Below, piece after piece: positions 31,660-39,753 of a stretch of 39,753 nt of DNA (position 1 is its first letter; each line of letters begins with the position of its first letter). The notes beneath the pieces are model-generated. The model did not search any database, had not been told where the DNA came from, and saw nothing but the letters and a program-made list of their open reading frames with translations. The DNA comes from Bacillota bacterium (GTDB lineage: Bacteria; Bacillota; Dehalobacteriia; UBA4068; UBA4997). Where the stretch lies: positions 1-39,753 of the forward strand of contig JAETTP010000019.1 in the NCBI GenBank assembly GCA_021769035.1. The letters are read 5' to 3'. A program made the translations under genes and the position numbers.

Positions 31660-32312
31660 CGGAAAAGAAATTTACGGAAAATAAACTGGCGGAAATTGAT
31701 TATATGCAGGAATGGCCGCAGCTTTTGGCGCATAAAACTATTGGTGTGGGGCTGACCGGTTCCTTTTGCACAATGCGCAAGGTGCTGAACCAGCTAGCCC
31801 GGCTGGCGGAGCTGCCGGGAGTGGATATTTGGCCGGTGCTTTCCGGCAATGTGCAGCAGTTGGACAGCAAATTCGGCCGGGCGGCGGAATGGCGGCAGGC
31901 CTTGGCTGATTTGGCTCCTGCTGTGCGTGCGCCGATTTGCACCATTCCAGAGGCGGAGCCGATTGGGCCGCAAAGCCCGCTGGACGTGATGGTTTTGGCT
32001 CCCTGCACGGGCAACACGCTGGCCCGGCTGGCCTGGGGCCTGACGGACGGGCCGGTGCTGATGGCGGCCAAAGCCCACCTGCGCAATGAAAAACCGCTAC
32101 TGATTGCCTTGGCTTCCAACGATGCGCTGGGCTTGAACGCCAAAAATCTGGGTCTGCTGCTGGCGGCCAAGCAGATTTACTTTGTGCCTTTGGGCCAGGA
32201 TGACCCGCTGAAAAAGCCAAATTCGCTGATATTTGACGATAAATTGCTGCTGCCGGCAGCGGCGGCAGCCTTGCAGCGGCGGCAGCTGCAACCGGTTCTG
32301 CGCGAATTTTGA
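31656..32312 (+). CDS. dpaB: Dipicolinate synthase subunit B
   Basis: 218 residues (SpoVFB), flavoprotein-like fold related to phosphopantothenoylcysteine decarboxylase. GVGLTGSFCTMRKVL is the flavin/phosphate-binding start. VMVLAPCTGNTLARLAWGLTDGPVLMAAKAHLRN is conserved in the family, and LIALASNDALGLNAKNLGLLL follows. It acts together with DpaA. ATG 31656 follows the SD AAGGGCGGTG and overlaps the dpaA stop. A promoter lies in the 150-base gap before asd, so asd can be read separately. Confidence 0.95.
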   Translation: MTEKKFTENKLAEIDYMQEWPQLLAHKTIGVGLTGSFCTMRKVLNQLARLAELPGVDIWPVLSGNVQQLDSKFGRAAEWRQALADLAPAVRAPICTIPEAEPIGPQSPLDVMVLAPCTGNTLARLAWGLTDGPVLMAAKAHLRNEKPLLIALASNDALGLNAKNLGLLLAAKQIYFVPLGQDDPLKKPNSLIFDDKLLLPAAAAALQRRQLQPVLREF

Positions 32313-32366
32313 GGTTATCTGTCGAAGATGAATTGACGCTTTTCGGAAATTACTGAAAAAATATAG

Positions 32367-32395
32367 TTGCAATATTTACTGAAAAATGGTAAAAT
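32367..32395 (+). promoter_or_regulatory. Promoter of asd/dapA
   Basis: TTGCAA (32367-32372), 17 bases, TAAAAT (32390-32395), about 70 bases before the asd start. TACTGAAAAA is repeated at about 32351 and 32378 and could be an operator. No lysine riboswitch fits in this short leader. Confidence 0.55.
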
Positions 32396-32463
32396 AACCA
32401 GTAAAGAAAAAAATCAACAGCTTAAAAACTGTTTAATTTGTAATATATCGGAGGTTGTTAATT

Positions 32464-33474
32464 TTGAAGCAATATAATGTGGCAATCGTTGGGGCGACCG
32501 GCGCAGTCGGTCAGCAGCTGCTAAAGGTTTTGGCGGAACGTAAATTCCCAGTGGGGCAGCTGACTTTGCTGGCCTCGGCCCGCTCGGAGGGCAAGCAGAT
32601 TGAGTGGCAGGGGCAGGCCTACACCGTGCATGAGGTCCGGCCGGAGGCCTTTGAGGGCGTGGATATTGTGCTTTTTGCCGGCGGCAGTATCAGCAAAACC
32701 TTGGCCCCGGAGGCCGTGAAGCGCGGCGCGGTGTGCATTGATAACAGCAGCACTTTCCGCTACGACCCTGAGGTGCCGCTGGTGGTGCCGGAGGTGAACC
32801 CGGAGGATGTGCGCTGGCACAAGGGGATCATCGCCAACCCAAACTGCTCCACCATTCAGATGGTGGTGGCCTTGAAGCCGCTTTACGACAAATTCGGCCT
32901 AAAGAGGGTTGTTGTGGCCACTTATCAGGCGGTTTCCGGGGCCGGCAAGGAGGGCCTGGATGAATTGGAGGCCCAAATTAAGGCGGTGGCTGCCGGCGAG
33001 GAACCGCAAATTGCTACATTTCAGCACCAAATTGCCTGTAATTTAATTCCGCATATTGACATTTTCCTTGAAAACGATTACACTAAAGAGGAAATGAAAA
33101 TGACCTGGGAAACTCAGAAGATGCTGCATGACGAAAGCATTTGCCTTTCCGCCACGGCGGTTAGGGTGCCGGTGTTCCGCAGCCACGCGGAGGCTATTCA
33201 TATCGAAACGGAAAAGCCGGTGACGGCGGCGGAGGCGCGCGCCGTGCTGGCGGCGGCTCCGGGCATTGTTATTCAGGACGATCCGGCTCAAAATCTGTAT
33301 CCCATGCCTCTTTACACCTCAGACACCGACGAGGTTTATGTTGGGCGTATACGCAAGGATATTGCGGTGGAAAATGGCCTTTCCCTGTTTGTGGTAGCCG
33401 ACCAAATTCGCAAGGGTGCCGCCACCAATGCCGTGCAGATTGCGCAGCTGCTGGTGGCAGAAGGGTTAGTTTAA
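32464..33474 (+). CDS. asd: Aspartate-semialdehyde dehydrogenase
   Basis: 336 residues. It reduces aspartyl phosphate to aspartate semialdehyde, the branch point to lysine, DAP and threonine. VAIVGATGAVGQQLLKVL binds NADP, NSSTFR and VPEVNP are typical, PNCSTIQ holds the catalytic Cys and IRKDIAVENGLSLFVVADQIRKGAA closes the protein. The start is TTG 32464, with GGAGG about ten bases upstream. Another TTG at 32455 is too close to that SD. It lies directly before dapA. The aspartokinase gene dapG, present between them in Bacillus subtilis, is absent here. Confidence 0.95.
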   Translation: MKQYNVAIVGATGAVGQQLLKVLAERKFPVGQLTLLASARSEGKQIEWQGQAYTVHEVRPEAFEGVDIVLFAGGSISKTLAPEAVKRGAVCIDNSSTFRYDPEVPLVVPEVNPEDVRWHKGIIANPNCSTIQMVVALKPLYDKFGLKRVVVATYQAVSGAGKEGLDELEAQIKAVAAGEEPQIATFQHQIACNLIPHIDIFLENDYTKEEMKMTWETQKMLHDESICLSATAVRVPVFRSHAEAIHIETEKPVTAAEARAVLAAAPGIVIQDDPAQNLYPMPLYTSDTDEVYVGRIRKDIAVENGLSLFVVADQIRKGAATNAVQIAQLLVAEGLV

Positions 33475-33502
33475 GCTAAATACGACAAAGGAGCTGATGA
33501 CT

Positions 33503-34414
33503 GTGTTCTTTGGCAAGCTTGTGACGGCTATGGTTACGCCTTATAACAATGTGGGAGAGGTTGACTATAAAAAAGTGCAGGAGCTGGTTGAGCACTTGGA
33601 GAAAACAGGCTCCGATGGGGTGCTGGTTTGCGGCACCACTGGAGAGAGCCCTTGCCTGACTCCGGCTGAGCGCGCTAATATCTGGGCGGCAGCTAAGGAG
33701 GCGATTTCGGACGAGGGCAACCTGATTGTGGGAACCACGGATAATGAAACGGCCTACTCCTGCGAGGTGGCCAAAAAGGCGCAACAGCTTGGCGCCGCCG
33801 GCTTGCTGGCCGTGGTGCCTTATTACAACAAACCCTCGCAGGAGGGCTTGTATCGCCATTTTGCGGCAATCGCCGCCAGCTGTGATCTGCCGGTTATTCT
33901 CTATAATATTCCCGGACGTACCGGGGTGAATTTGCTGCCGGAAACGGTGCTGCGGCTGGCCCAGGATTGCCCGAACATTACGGCAATCAAGGATGCTAGT
34001 GGCAATGTGGACACCGTCAGCCAGCTGGTTTCAATTTTGCCCAGCAATTTTTACGTCTACTGTGGCGACGACGCTTTGCTGCTGCCCAGCTTGGCCTTGG
34101 GCGCCAGCGGGGTTATCAGCGTGGCCTCGCATTTGGTGGGGCGGGAAATGAACCGAATGATTGAGCTTTACCAGATGGGACGCACCACCCAGGCCTTGCA
34201 AATTCATTTGAGGTGCTATGAGCTGTTCAAAAAGCTCTTTATCACCACCAACCCGGTGCCGGTTAAGGCCTGCCTGAACCTGTTGGGCTGGGAGATGGGC
34301 GATTGCCGCCTGCCTTTGGCGCCGCCCAGCGAGGCGGAGCTGCAAATTCTGCGGGAAACCCTGCAAAAATATGACTTGCCCAGGTATGGCGAGCTGCTGA
34401 CTGAGGCAAAATAA
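33503..34414 (+). CDS. dapA: 4-hydroxy-tetrahydrodipicolinate synthase
   Basis: 303 residues, a TIM-barrel lyase that condenses pyruvate with aspartate semialdehyde. GTTGESPCLT is the phosphate/substrate loop, YNIPGRTGVNL carries the catalytic Tyr and Arg, and AIKDASGN carries the Schiff-base Lys. GDDALLLPSLALGASGVISV is the conserved end of the barrel. GTG 33503 has AAGGAG 9 bases upstream. ATG 33497 is in frame but only three bases from that SD. It follows asd by 28 bases and is co-transcribed. The product feeds DapB and, through DpaAB, spore dipicolinate. Confidence 0.95.
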   Translation: MFFGKLVTAMVTPYNNVGEVDYKKVQELVEHLEKTGSDGVLVCGTTGESPCLTPAERANIWAAAKEAISDEGNLIVGTTDNETAYSCEVAKKAQQLGAAGLLAVVPYYNKPSQEGLYRHFAAIAASCDLPVILYNIPGRTGVNLLPETVLRLAQDCPNITAIKDASGNVDTVSQLVSILPSNFYVYCGDDALLLPSLALGASGVISVASHLVGREMNRMIELYQMGRTTQALQIHLRCYELFKKLFITTNPVPVKACLNLLGWEMGDCRLPLAPPSEAELQILRETLQKYDLPRYGELLTEAK

Positions 34415-34486
34415 AAACAGCAATTTATTTAACTGAATTTACAGGCCGGTTCATTCAGGAACGTGAGAAATAATTTAAGAGCTTTT

Positions 34487-34522
34487 AAGCCGCAGAAATG
34501 GCTAGGGCCTGTTCTGCGGCTT
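34487..34522 (+). terminator. Hairpin between dapA and RNase J
   Basis: AAGCCGCAGAA (34487-34497) pairs perfectly with TTCTGCGGCTT (34512-34522), with a 14-nt loop. The tail is AT-rich but lacks a clean T run. Confidence 0.6.
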
Positions 34523-34581
34523 GTATATATAAGCTTATTGTCTATAGCAATAAAAAAATAAAACAAAAAAGGAGTGTGATT

Positions 34582-36612
34582 ATGGACAAGGATAATTTTG
34601 AGGCCAACGGGCAAAGCCCCAGCCTGCGCAGCACTGCGGCTGACGTGATTAAAAGCCTGGCGCGCAGCGCCAAGCGGGCCGTCGGCAAGGAAACAGTGGA
34701 CGAGCCTGCCGCAACTGCCACCGTCGCCTCGGAGGCGGCGCCTGGGGCTAGCGAGCAGCCTCGTCGGGCGGGCAGCCGTGGGCGACAGGCCAGCCGGCCT
34801 CGGCCGGAGGAGCGCAAAAAATCGACAAAATCTGCTGCGTCGAACAAGCCGGCGGCCAAAAGTATGGTTGGCAAGGCGGCAATGAGCAAATCAGCCGCCG
34901 CCAAATCACAGGCGGCTGGCAAAACGGCTGCGGCGACCAAAAGTGTGGGGCCTAAGCTTTCCAACCAAAAGCTGACGATTATTCCCCTGGGCGGTTTGGG
35001 GGAAGTGGGCAAAAATATGACCGCTTTTAAGTATGGCAACAACATTGTGGTGGTTGACGGCGGCATGACCTTTCCCGACGAGGAGCAGCTGGGCATCGAT
35101 TTGGTAATTCCGGATTACAGCTATCTGCTGGAAAACAAGAGTATGGTGCGGGGTATTTTTGTTACCCACGGCCACGAGGACCACATTGGCGCCCTGCCTT
35201 ACGTGATGAAGGATTTGAAGGTGCCGATTTACGGCAGCCGCCTGACTTTGGGCCTGCTGCGGGGCAAGCTGAAGGAGCATAACCTGAGCGCGGCCAACCT
35301 GCACGAGGTGAGTGCCGGCGATACTATCACGGCGGGCCCGTTTAAGGTGGAGTTTATCCACGTATCGCATAGTATTCCAGATTCTATGGCTCTGGCGTTG
35401 CACACCCCGGTGGGGGTTTGCCTGCACACCGGCGATTTCAAAATTGATATGTCGCCGATTGACAACCAGTTTATGGACTTAAACCGCATTTCCGAATTGG
35501 GCCAGCAGGGCGTTTTGCTGCTGATGGCCGACAGCACCAACGTGGAGCGGCCGGGTTTTACGGCCTCGGAAAAATCAGTGGGGCCGGCTTTGGACAACAT
35601 CTTTCTGAACGCTACCGGTCGGGTGATTGTGACTACCTTTGCCAGCAACGTGCACCGTATCCAGCAGACTATCTGGGCCGCTGAACGCACCGGGCGCAAG
35701 GTGGCCGTGGTGGGCCGCGGCATGAACAACGTGGTGGGCATTGCCAGCGAGCTTGGCTATTTGAAGGTTAAGGCCAACACATTTATTGATATTAATGATA
35801 TTCGCAAATTTCCCGACCGCAAGCTGGCGATTTTGACCACCGGCAGCCAGGGCGAAACCCTGGCCGGCCTGACCAGAATGTCGCAGGGGGAGCACCGCCA
35901 GGTGCAGCTGCGCACCGGCGATTTGGTGGTTATTTCCGCCAATCCAATCCCCGGCAATGAAAAAATGATTTCTAAAACGGTGGACAACCTCTATCATCAA
36001 GGGGTGGACGTGGCTTACGGCCGCGGTATGGGCCTGCATGTGTCTGGCCACGCTAGCCAGGAGGATTTGAAGCTGATCTTCAATCTGGTGCGCCCGCGCT
36101 TTTTTATGCCGGTGCACGGCGAATATCGCATGCTTTGCGAGCACGGCAAGCTGGCCGCCAGCATGGGCGTGCCGGCCAAAAACGTTTTTATTATGGAAAA
36201 CGGCCAGGTGCTGGAGCTTTCCGCCCGCAGCGGCCGCATTGCCGGAGCGGTGCACGCCGGCCAAACCCTGATTGACGGCCGCGGCATCGGCGATGTGGGC
36301 ACCACGGTGCTGAAAGACCGCAAGCAGCTTTCCAACGACGGCATTGTGATTGCCAGCATTGTCATCAATCGCGATACCTGCCGCCTGCATAGCATGCCCT
36401 ATATCTTCTCCCGTGGTTTTGTTTACGAAAAGGGCAACGATACGATTTTCCGCGAAGTGGAAAAGCGCATTGTGCGCGTGGTGGAAGCGATGAGCGAGCG
36501 CGACTACAATCAGGCGGCGCTGAAAACCAACATTAAAAACACTATTGCCCGCGTGTGCTCGGAGCGCACCGGCCGCCGGCCGATTGTGGTGCCGATTATT
36601 AACGAAATTTAG
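34582..36612 (+). CDS. Ribonuclease J with a long basic N-terminal extension
   Basis: 676 residues, about 120 longer than typical RNase J (about 555). The enzyme part starts near residue 128 (QKLTIIPLGGLGEVGKNMT) with the metallo-beta-lactamase motif HGHEDH (196-201), HTGDFK, and the beta-CASP segments TTGSQGE and VSGHASQ. The C-terminal domain ends RRPIVVPIINE. The first 127 residues are a low-complexity Ala/Lys/Ser/Arg tail with the look of a nucleic-acid-binding extension. ATG 34582 has AAGGAG upstream. In Bacillus subtilis the same position after dapA holds rnjB (ymfA), so the J2 type is likely. It degrades and processes RNA in the cytoplasm, exo- and endonucleolytically. Confidence 0.93.
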   Translation: MDKDNFEANGQSPSLRSTAADVIKSLARSAKRAVGKETVDEPAATATVASEAAPGASEQPRRAGSRGRQASRPRPEERKKSTKSAASNKPAAKSMVGKAAMSKSAAAKSQAAGKTAAATKSVGPKLSNQKLTIIPLGGLGEVGKNMTAFKYGNNIVVVDGGMTFPDEEQLGIDLVIPDYSYLLENKSMVRGIFVTHGHEDHIGALPYVMKDLKVPIYGSRLTLGLLRGKLKEHNLSAANLHEVSAGDTITAGPFKVEFIHVSHSIPDSMALALHTPVGVCLHTGDFKIDMSPIDNQFMDLNRISELGQQGVLLLMADSTNVERPGFTASEKSVGPALDNIFLNATGRVIVTTFASNVHRIQQTIWAAERTGRKVAVVGRGMNNVVGIASELGYLKVKANTFIDINDIRKFPDRKLAILTTGSQGETLAGLTRMSQGEHRQVQLRTGDLVVISANPIPGNEKMISKTVDNLYHQGVDVAYGRGMGLHVSGHASQEDLKLIFNLVRPRFFMPVHGEYRMLCEHGKLAASMGVPAKNVFIMENGQVLELSARSGRIAGAVHAGQTLIDGRGIGDVGTTVLKDRKQLSNDGIVIASIVINRDTCRLHSMPYIFSRGFVYEKGNDTIFREVEKRIVRVVEAMSERDYNQAALKTNIKNTIARVCSERTGRRPIVVPIINEI

Positions 36613-36665
36613 GCTGAAATTTAAGATTAAGCCAGCTCTGCTATCGGAATTGGCAGAAAACATTT

Positions 36666-36705
36666 TATAGCGGCGTTCAATTTTGCAAACGCCGCTATAA
36701 TTTTT
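36666..36705 (+). terminator. Terminator after RNase J
   Basis: TATAGCGGCGTT (36666-36677) pairs perfectly with AACGCCGCTATA (36688-36699), followed by ATTTTTG. Confidence 0.85.
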
Positions 36706-36749
36706 GCCTTTTTGGGGCACTCTATTGCTAAAAAAGGAGAGTGCTTTTG

Positions 36750-37502
36750 ATGACGAAACAGGAAAAACGGGCGCGGGATATTATGCCCAGCGACCCAACC
36801 GACCCCAACGAGGCGGAGCACCAGAGCGAGGGCGGGCCGGAGGCCGACAATGTTGACCGCTCCAAGGTGCTGGACGAGTTGGGCACCACTGATGTGCCCG
36901 ATATGCAGAGCGACATCCACGTGCTGACGATTATTGGCCAGGTGGAGGGCCATTTGGTGATGCCCGCCCAGAACAAAACCACCAAATATGAGCATGTTAT
37001 TCCGCAGCTGGTGGCGGTGGAGGAAAGCCCGGAAATTAAGGGCCTGCTGGTGGTGCTGAACACCGTGGGCGGCGATGTGGAGGCCGGCCTGGCGATTGCC
37101 GAGCTGATGGCCAGCATGCGCAAGCCGGTGGTTTCTCTGGTTTTGGGCGGCGGCCACAGCATTGGCGTGCCGATTGCCGTGGCGGCCCGCAAGTCGCTGA
37201 TTGCTTCCACCGCCACGATGACGATTCACCCAATCCGTATGACCGGCCCGGTTTTGGGCGTGCAGCAAAGCTTTGATTATCTGGAGCGTATGCAGGACCG
37301 GGTGATTGGTTTTGTGACGGCCCACTCCGGCATTTCCGACCGGCAAATGCGCCAGTATATGATGAATACGGGCGAGCTGGCCCGCGATATTGGTACTGTT
37401 TTGGCCGGCGACGAGGCGGTGAAGTGCGGCCTGATTGACGAGGTGGGCGGCCTGGCGGAGGCTTTGGCGGCCCTGCATAAGATGATTGATGAGGAAGCCT
37501 AA
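36750..37502 (+). CDS. tepA: ClpP-like serine protease, TepA/YmfB type
   Basis: 250 residues. After a charged, disordered start (about 1-50), the ClpP-like fold reads [23 protein letters not shown], then [14 protein letters not shown] with the nucleophile Ser, and [12 protein letters not shown] with the catalytic His. [18 protein letters not shown] is the end typical of the family. The Bacillus subtilis homologue at this position is TepA/YmfB, reported to help protein translocation and signal peptide removal. ATG 36750 has GGAG 10 bases upstream. Confidence 0.9.
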   Translation: MTKQEKRARDIMPSDPTDPNEAEHQSEGGPEADNVDRSKVLDELGTTDVPDMQSDIHVLTIIGQVEGHLVMPAQNKTTKYEHVIPQLVAVEESPEIKGLLVVLNTVGGDVEAGLAIAELMASMRKPVVSLVLGGGHSIGVPIAVAARKSLIASTATMTIHPIRMTGPVLGVQQSFDYLERMQDRVIGFVTAHSGISDRQMRQYMMNTGELARDIGTVLAGDEAVKCGLIDEVGGLAEALAALHKMIDEEA

Positions 37503-37551
37503 GGCGGGAAGCTGAGAGGCTTGAATGAAAAGCGCAGAGGAGGGAGCTTAA

Positions 37552-37749
37552 ATGTTGTGGAGCATTATCCCGGAGGACGTGGTTTTTAACGGTTGGGCGG
37601 AGGAAGCGGCAAATATGAGCGCGGAACCAAGCGCCGAGCCGGACGCTTGCCGTTGCTGCAACCCGAAATATTTTCTGCAATCTCAGCGGCAGAATTTTGC
37701 TGCGGAAATAAAGGATTATCGCCATTTTTGCCGAATTAAAAACAGTTAA
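37552..37749 (+). CDS. YlzJ-like small protein
   Basis: 65 residues beginning MLWSIIPEDVVFNG, matching the short YlzJ-like family (a Pro-Glu/aromatic start) that lies between tepA and spoIIIE in spore formers. The rest is an acidic region with a CRCC cluster and a basic end, less conserved. SD GGAGGGAGC lies upstream. Function unknown. It forms an operon with tepA (49-base gap). Confidence 0.75.
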   Translation: MLWSIIPEDVVFNGWAEEAANMSAEPSAEPDACRCCNPKYFLQSQRQNFAAEIKDYRHFCRIKNS

Positions 37750-37859
37750 GATAAAAGAAAACAGGCGGAAGAAAAAATTTGGCTTAAAGTGAATTTGAGC
37801 TGTTTAATTTGTTAAAATATAGTGAATTGAAAAAATTTTGATGAGGAAGAAGAAAGGTA

Positions 37860-39753
37860 ATGGCAACGGCAAAAAAAGCAACAAGCCGCACCAGCGGAGC
37901 AGGGAAAAAAGCTTCAGCCAGTAAAAGCAGCAGCAAAAAGGCGACTGCCGCTAAAAATGCTGGCGTAAAGAAATCACAAAAGGGCGGCTCTGAGCCGGTG
38001 GAGGCCAGCCAGAACCAAACCCGGCTGGTTGGCGTGGGCCTGATGTTGGCCGGCTTGATGCTGAGCCTGTGGTTTGCCCTGATTGGCCTGGGCGTTTTCG
38101 GCGCGGAGGCCACGCCGGGCCAAAAGCTGCTGGCGGTGCCGGCCGGGCTGGCTAACATTGCCCTGGCCCTATCTGCCGTTTATTTGGGCTATACCCTCTA
38201 TAGCGACCGCAAGGGGCGGTTTGGCGCTTGGCAGGTGGCCGGGGCCTGCTTTTTCCTGCTGGCTTTGGTGGGGCTGTTCCATTTGCCCTATTTTGCGGTG
38301 ACAGAGGGGGCGGCTGTTTCCGGCTTGCAGCAGGCCTGGCAGGCCGGCTTGCAGGGCTTGGGCGGCAGTGTGTGCGGCTTTTTGGTAGCCCTGCTGGTTT
38401 GCTGGCTGCCGGGAAAGACCGCGCCCTACATAGTTCTGCTGGCCTTTTTGCTGCTGGGCATTATGCTGGCGACGGATATGCGGATTTTTGGCGCAGCGGC
38501 CAAGGGTTGGCAGAAATCGCGCCAGGCGGCGCGGGAGAAGCGGCAGGCCGCGGCGGCGGCCAAGGAGCAGGCGGCGGCAGAGGCCGCCTTGCAGGGGCCG
38601 CCCAAACGACCGACCAGAAGCAGCTTTGAGGCGGATGACGACACGGGCCAGCCCTGGCATACAGAGAAGCTGGAGATTACTCTGCCGCCGGTGATTACGG
38701 AATACAGTGGTAGCCGCTTTGCCGAGGTGCCGCGCGAGGCCTACGACCAAGTGACGGTGGCCCAAATGCTGGGCGACGATTTGGATTACGGCCTGCCGGA
38801 AAGCAGCCCGGTGGACGAAGACGGCAATATTCACGCCGGTTTTACCACAATTGTGAAAAATCCGCCCGCCCAGCCGCGGCCGGCTATCCCCGCCCAGCGG
38901 GAGCGGCCGCAGCCTGCGGTTTCGGCTGCAAACCTGCGGGAAACCTTTGCCCAACTGGCGCACGAGCGTTTTGTGGAGGACCAGGCGGAGGAGTTTAGCG
39001 AAACGGAAGCGGCGGCCTTTCCGTTGGCGGCGGTGGAAACCTATGCCGAAAACGGCGCGGAGCTGACAGATAATGTGGCCGCCTTTGACGAGGAATATCT
39101 GCCCTTTGCGGAGCGGCGGGAGGCGGCGGCCTCGGCTTACATGCAGGAGCTTGACGAGGAAATCGCCGATTTGACGCAGCGGCACAATGCCGATAGTAAT
39201 ATAATTGCTTTTCCCTCGCGCAATGTGGCGGATAGGGCGGAAATAGAAGAAAATACGACAGACGAGCCTGTTGTAGAGGAAAATGCGGCGGCGGAAGCAG
39301 AGGCCGATAATAGCGAAGAAGATATTATCGAAGAAGATATTATAATAGAAGAAACGGAACCGAAGCCGCCTGACGCTCAGCTGCCTGCCTATCCCAAGGG
39401 CGGCGCGGTACATACGAGGCTGGAGCGGGTGGTGGATTATCAGCTGCCGCCGCTTTCGCTGATGAAGGGCGGCATTGTGGTGAAAAACCCGCGCATCAAC
39501 CAGCGCATTATGGACGATAGTGTGCGCCTGGAGCAGGTTTTGGCCAGCTTTGGCGTGAAAACCAAGGTGGTGGAGGTGGTTTGCGGGCCCTCCATTATCC
39601 GCTACGAATTGCAGCCGGCCCCTGGGGTGAAGATTTCCCGCATTGTCAATTTGGCGGACGATATTGCTCTGGCTTTGGCGGCGCGCGGTCTGCGTATTGA
39701 GGCCCCTGTGCCCGGCAAGCCGGTGGTGGGCATTGAGGTGGCGCGCGAGCAGA
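37860..39753 (+). CDS. DNA translocase SpoIIIE/FtsK (3' end outside window)
   Basis: 631 codons are visible and the gene runs off the right edge. Residues 1-50 are a Lys/Ala/Ser-rich tail. Four transmembrane helices lie between about 60 and 210 (GVGLMLAGLMLSLWFALIGL is the first). A long acidic, Pro/Glu-rich linker follows (about 260-510), then the FtsK alpha/beta domain: DYQLPPLSLM, VEVVCGPSIIRYELQPAPGV, ISRIVNLADDIALALAARG and RIEAPVPGKPVVGIE. The ATPase motor and gamma domain would come next. It pumps DNA through the division septum. At this locus after tepA/ylzJ it corresponds to spoIIIE, needed to move the chromosome into the forespore. ATG 37860 follows GAGGAAGAAGAAAGG. Confidence 0.93.
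   Translation, partial: MATAKKATSRTSGAGKKASASKSSSKKATAAKNAGVKKSQKGGSEPVEASQNQTRLVGVGLMLAGLMLSLWFALIGLGVFGAEATPGQKLLAVPAGLANIALALSAVYLGYTLYSDRKGRFGAWQVAGACFFLLALVGLFHLPYFAVTEGAAVSGLQQAWQAGLQGLGGSVCGFLVALLVCWLPGKTAPYIVLLAFLLLGIMLATDMRIFGAAAKGWQKSRQAAREKRQAAAAAKEQAAAEAALQGPPKRPTRSSFEADDDTGQPWHTEKLEITLPPVITEYSGSRFAEVPREAYDQVTVAQMLGDDLDYGLPESSPVDEDGNIHAGFTTIVKNPPAQPRPAIPAQRERPQPAVSAANLRETFAQLAHERFVEDQAEEFSETEAAAFPLAAVETYAENGAELTDNVAAFDEEYLPFAERREAAASAYMQELDEEIADLTQRHNADSNIIAFPSRNVADRAEIEENTTDEPVVEENAAAEAEADNSEEDIIEEDIIIEETEPKPPDAQLPAYPKGGAVHTRLERVVDYQLPPLSLMKGGIVVKNPRINQRIMDDSVRLEQVLASFGVKTKVVEVVCGPSIIRYELQPAPGVKISRIVNLADDIALALAARGLRIEAPVPGKPVVGIEVAREQ

Noticed and set aside
32313-32463. Lysine riboswitch before asd
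   Set aside because: After the predicted transcription start only about 65 bases remain before asd, too short for the lysine aptamer, and its conserved stems are not visible.
38169-39413. 414-codon minus-strand frame opposite spoIIIE
   Set aside because: High-GC shadow: the plus strand has a clear SpoIIIE protein with TM helices and FtsK domain in the same span.

Overview
The window joins two very different pieces of DNA from an endospore-forming member of the Bacillota. The right part (about 20.2-39.8 kb) is GC-rich and carries the conserved sporulation and lysine/dipicolinate neighbourhood known from Bacillus subtilis: ylxY-like, M16 peptidase, ymxH-like, dpaA, dpaB, asd, dapA, RNase J, tepA, ylzJ-like, spoIIIE. 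Genes for dipicolinate synthase and SpoIIIE mark it as a spore former. The sequence does not settle whether it is a clostridial or a negativicute lineage.

The left part (about 0.25-17.9 kb) is AT-richer and is a decayed genomic island in tRNA-Ala(GGC). A perfect 60-bp copy of the tRNA 3' part lies at 250-309, and the complete tRNA at 17857-17932. The island holds a large serine recombinase cut by an in-frame TAA, a small TnpW-like gene in two diverged copies, a Cap4-like nuclease plus SMC-like ATPase operon (candidate anti-phage system), a broken response regulator, a membrane protein, and a restriction-modification locus. The latter has a GIY-YIG/helicase protein and two DNA methylase genes, the larger interrupted by TAG, and a RelB/YafQ toxin-antitoxin pair and an unknown gene lie inside it. 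An XRE regulator, a large PIN-like membrane-anchored protein, a frameshifted mobC and an array of 12-bp palindromes complete it. No tyrosine integrase is visible.

Between island and core (17.9-20.1 kb) are two 106-bp repeats that duplicate the tRNA-Ala 5' end, an unknown protein, a MATE transporter pseudogene and tRNA-Pro(TGG).

In the core, genes sit in short overlapping operons. PatA-like aminotransferase/map comes first, followed by a flavin reductase-like gene, a DUF815 ATPase with DUF4491, then ylxY-like/dacF-like, M16 peptidase/dut/ymxH-like/dapB, dpaAB, asd/dapA, rnj, tepA/ylzJ and spoIIIE. Asd, DapA and DapB make the precursor that DpaAB turns into dipicolinate, so spore-core chemistry, cortex remodelling (D,D-carboxypeptidase) and chromosome translocation (SpoIIIE) are grouped.

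The most striking unannotated structure is at 30324-30640, between dapB and dpaA. A 30-codon ORF has a consensus promoter and a Shine-Dalgarno (SD, ribosome-binding) sequence hidden in a hairpin. A convergent antisense RNA of about 90 nt has a perfect TTGACA-17-TATAAT promoter and its own terminator. This is the layout of a type I toxin-antitoxin module.
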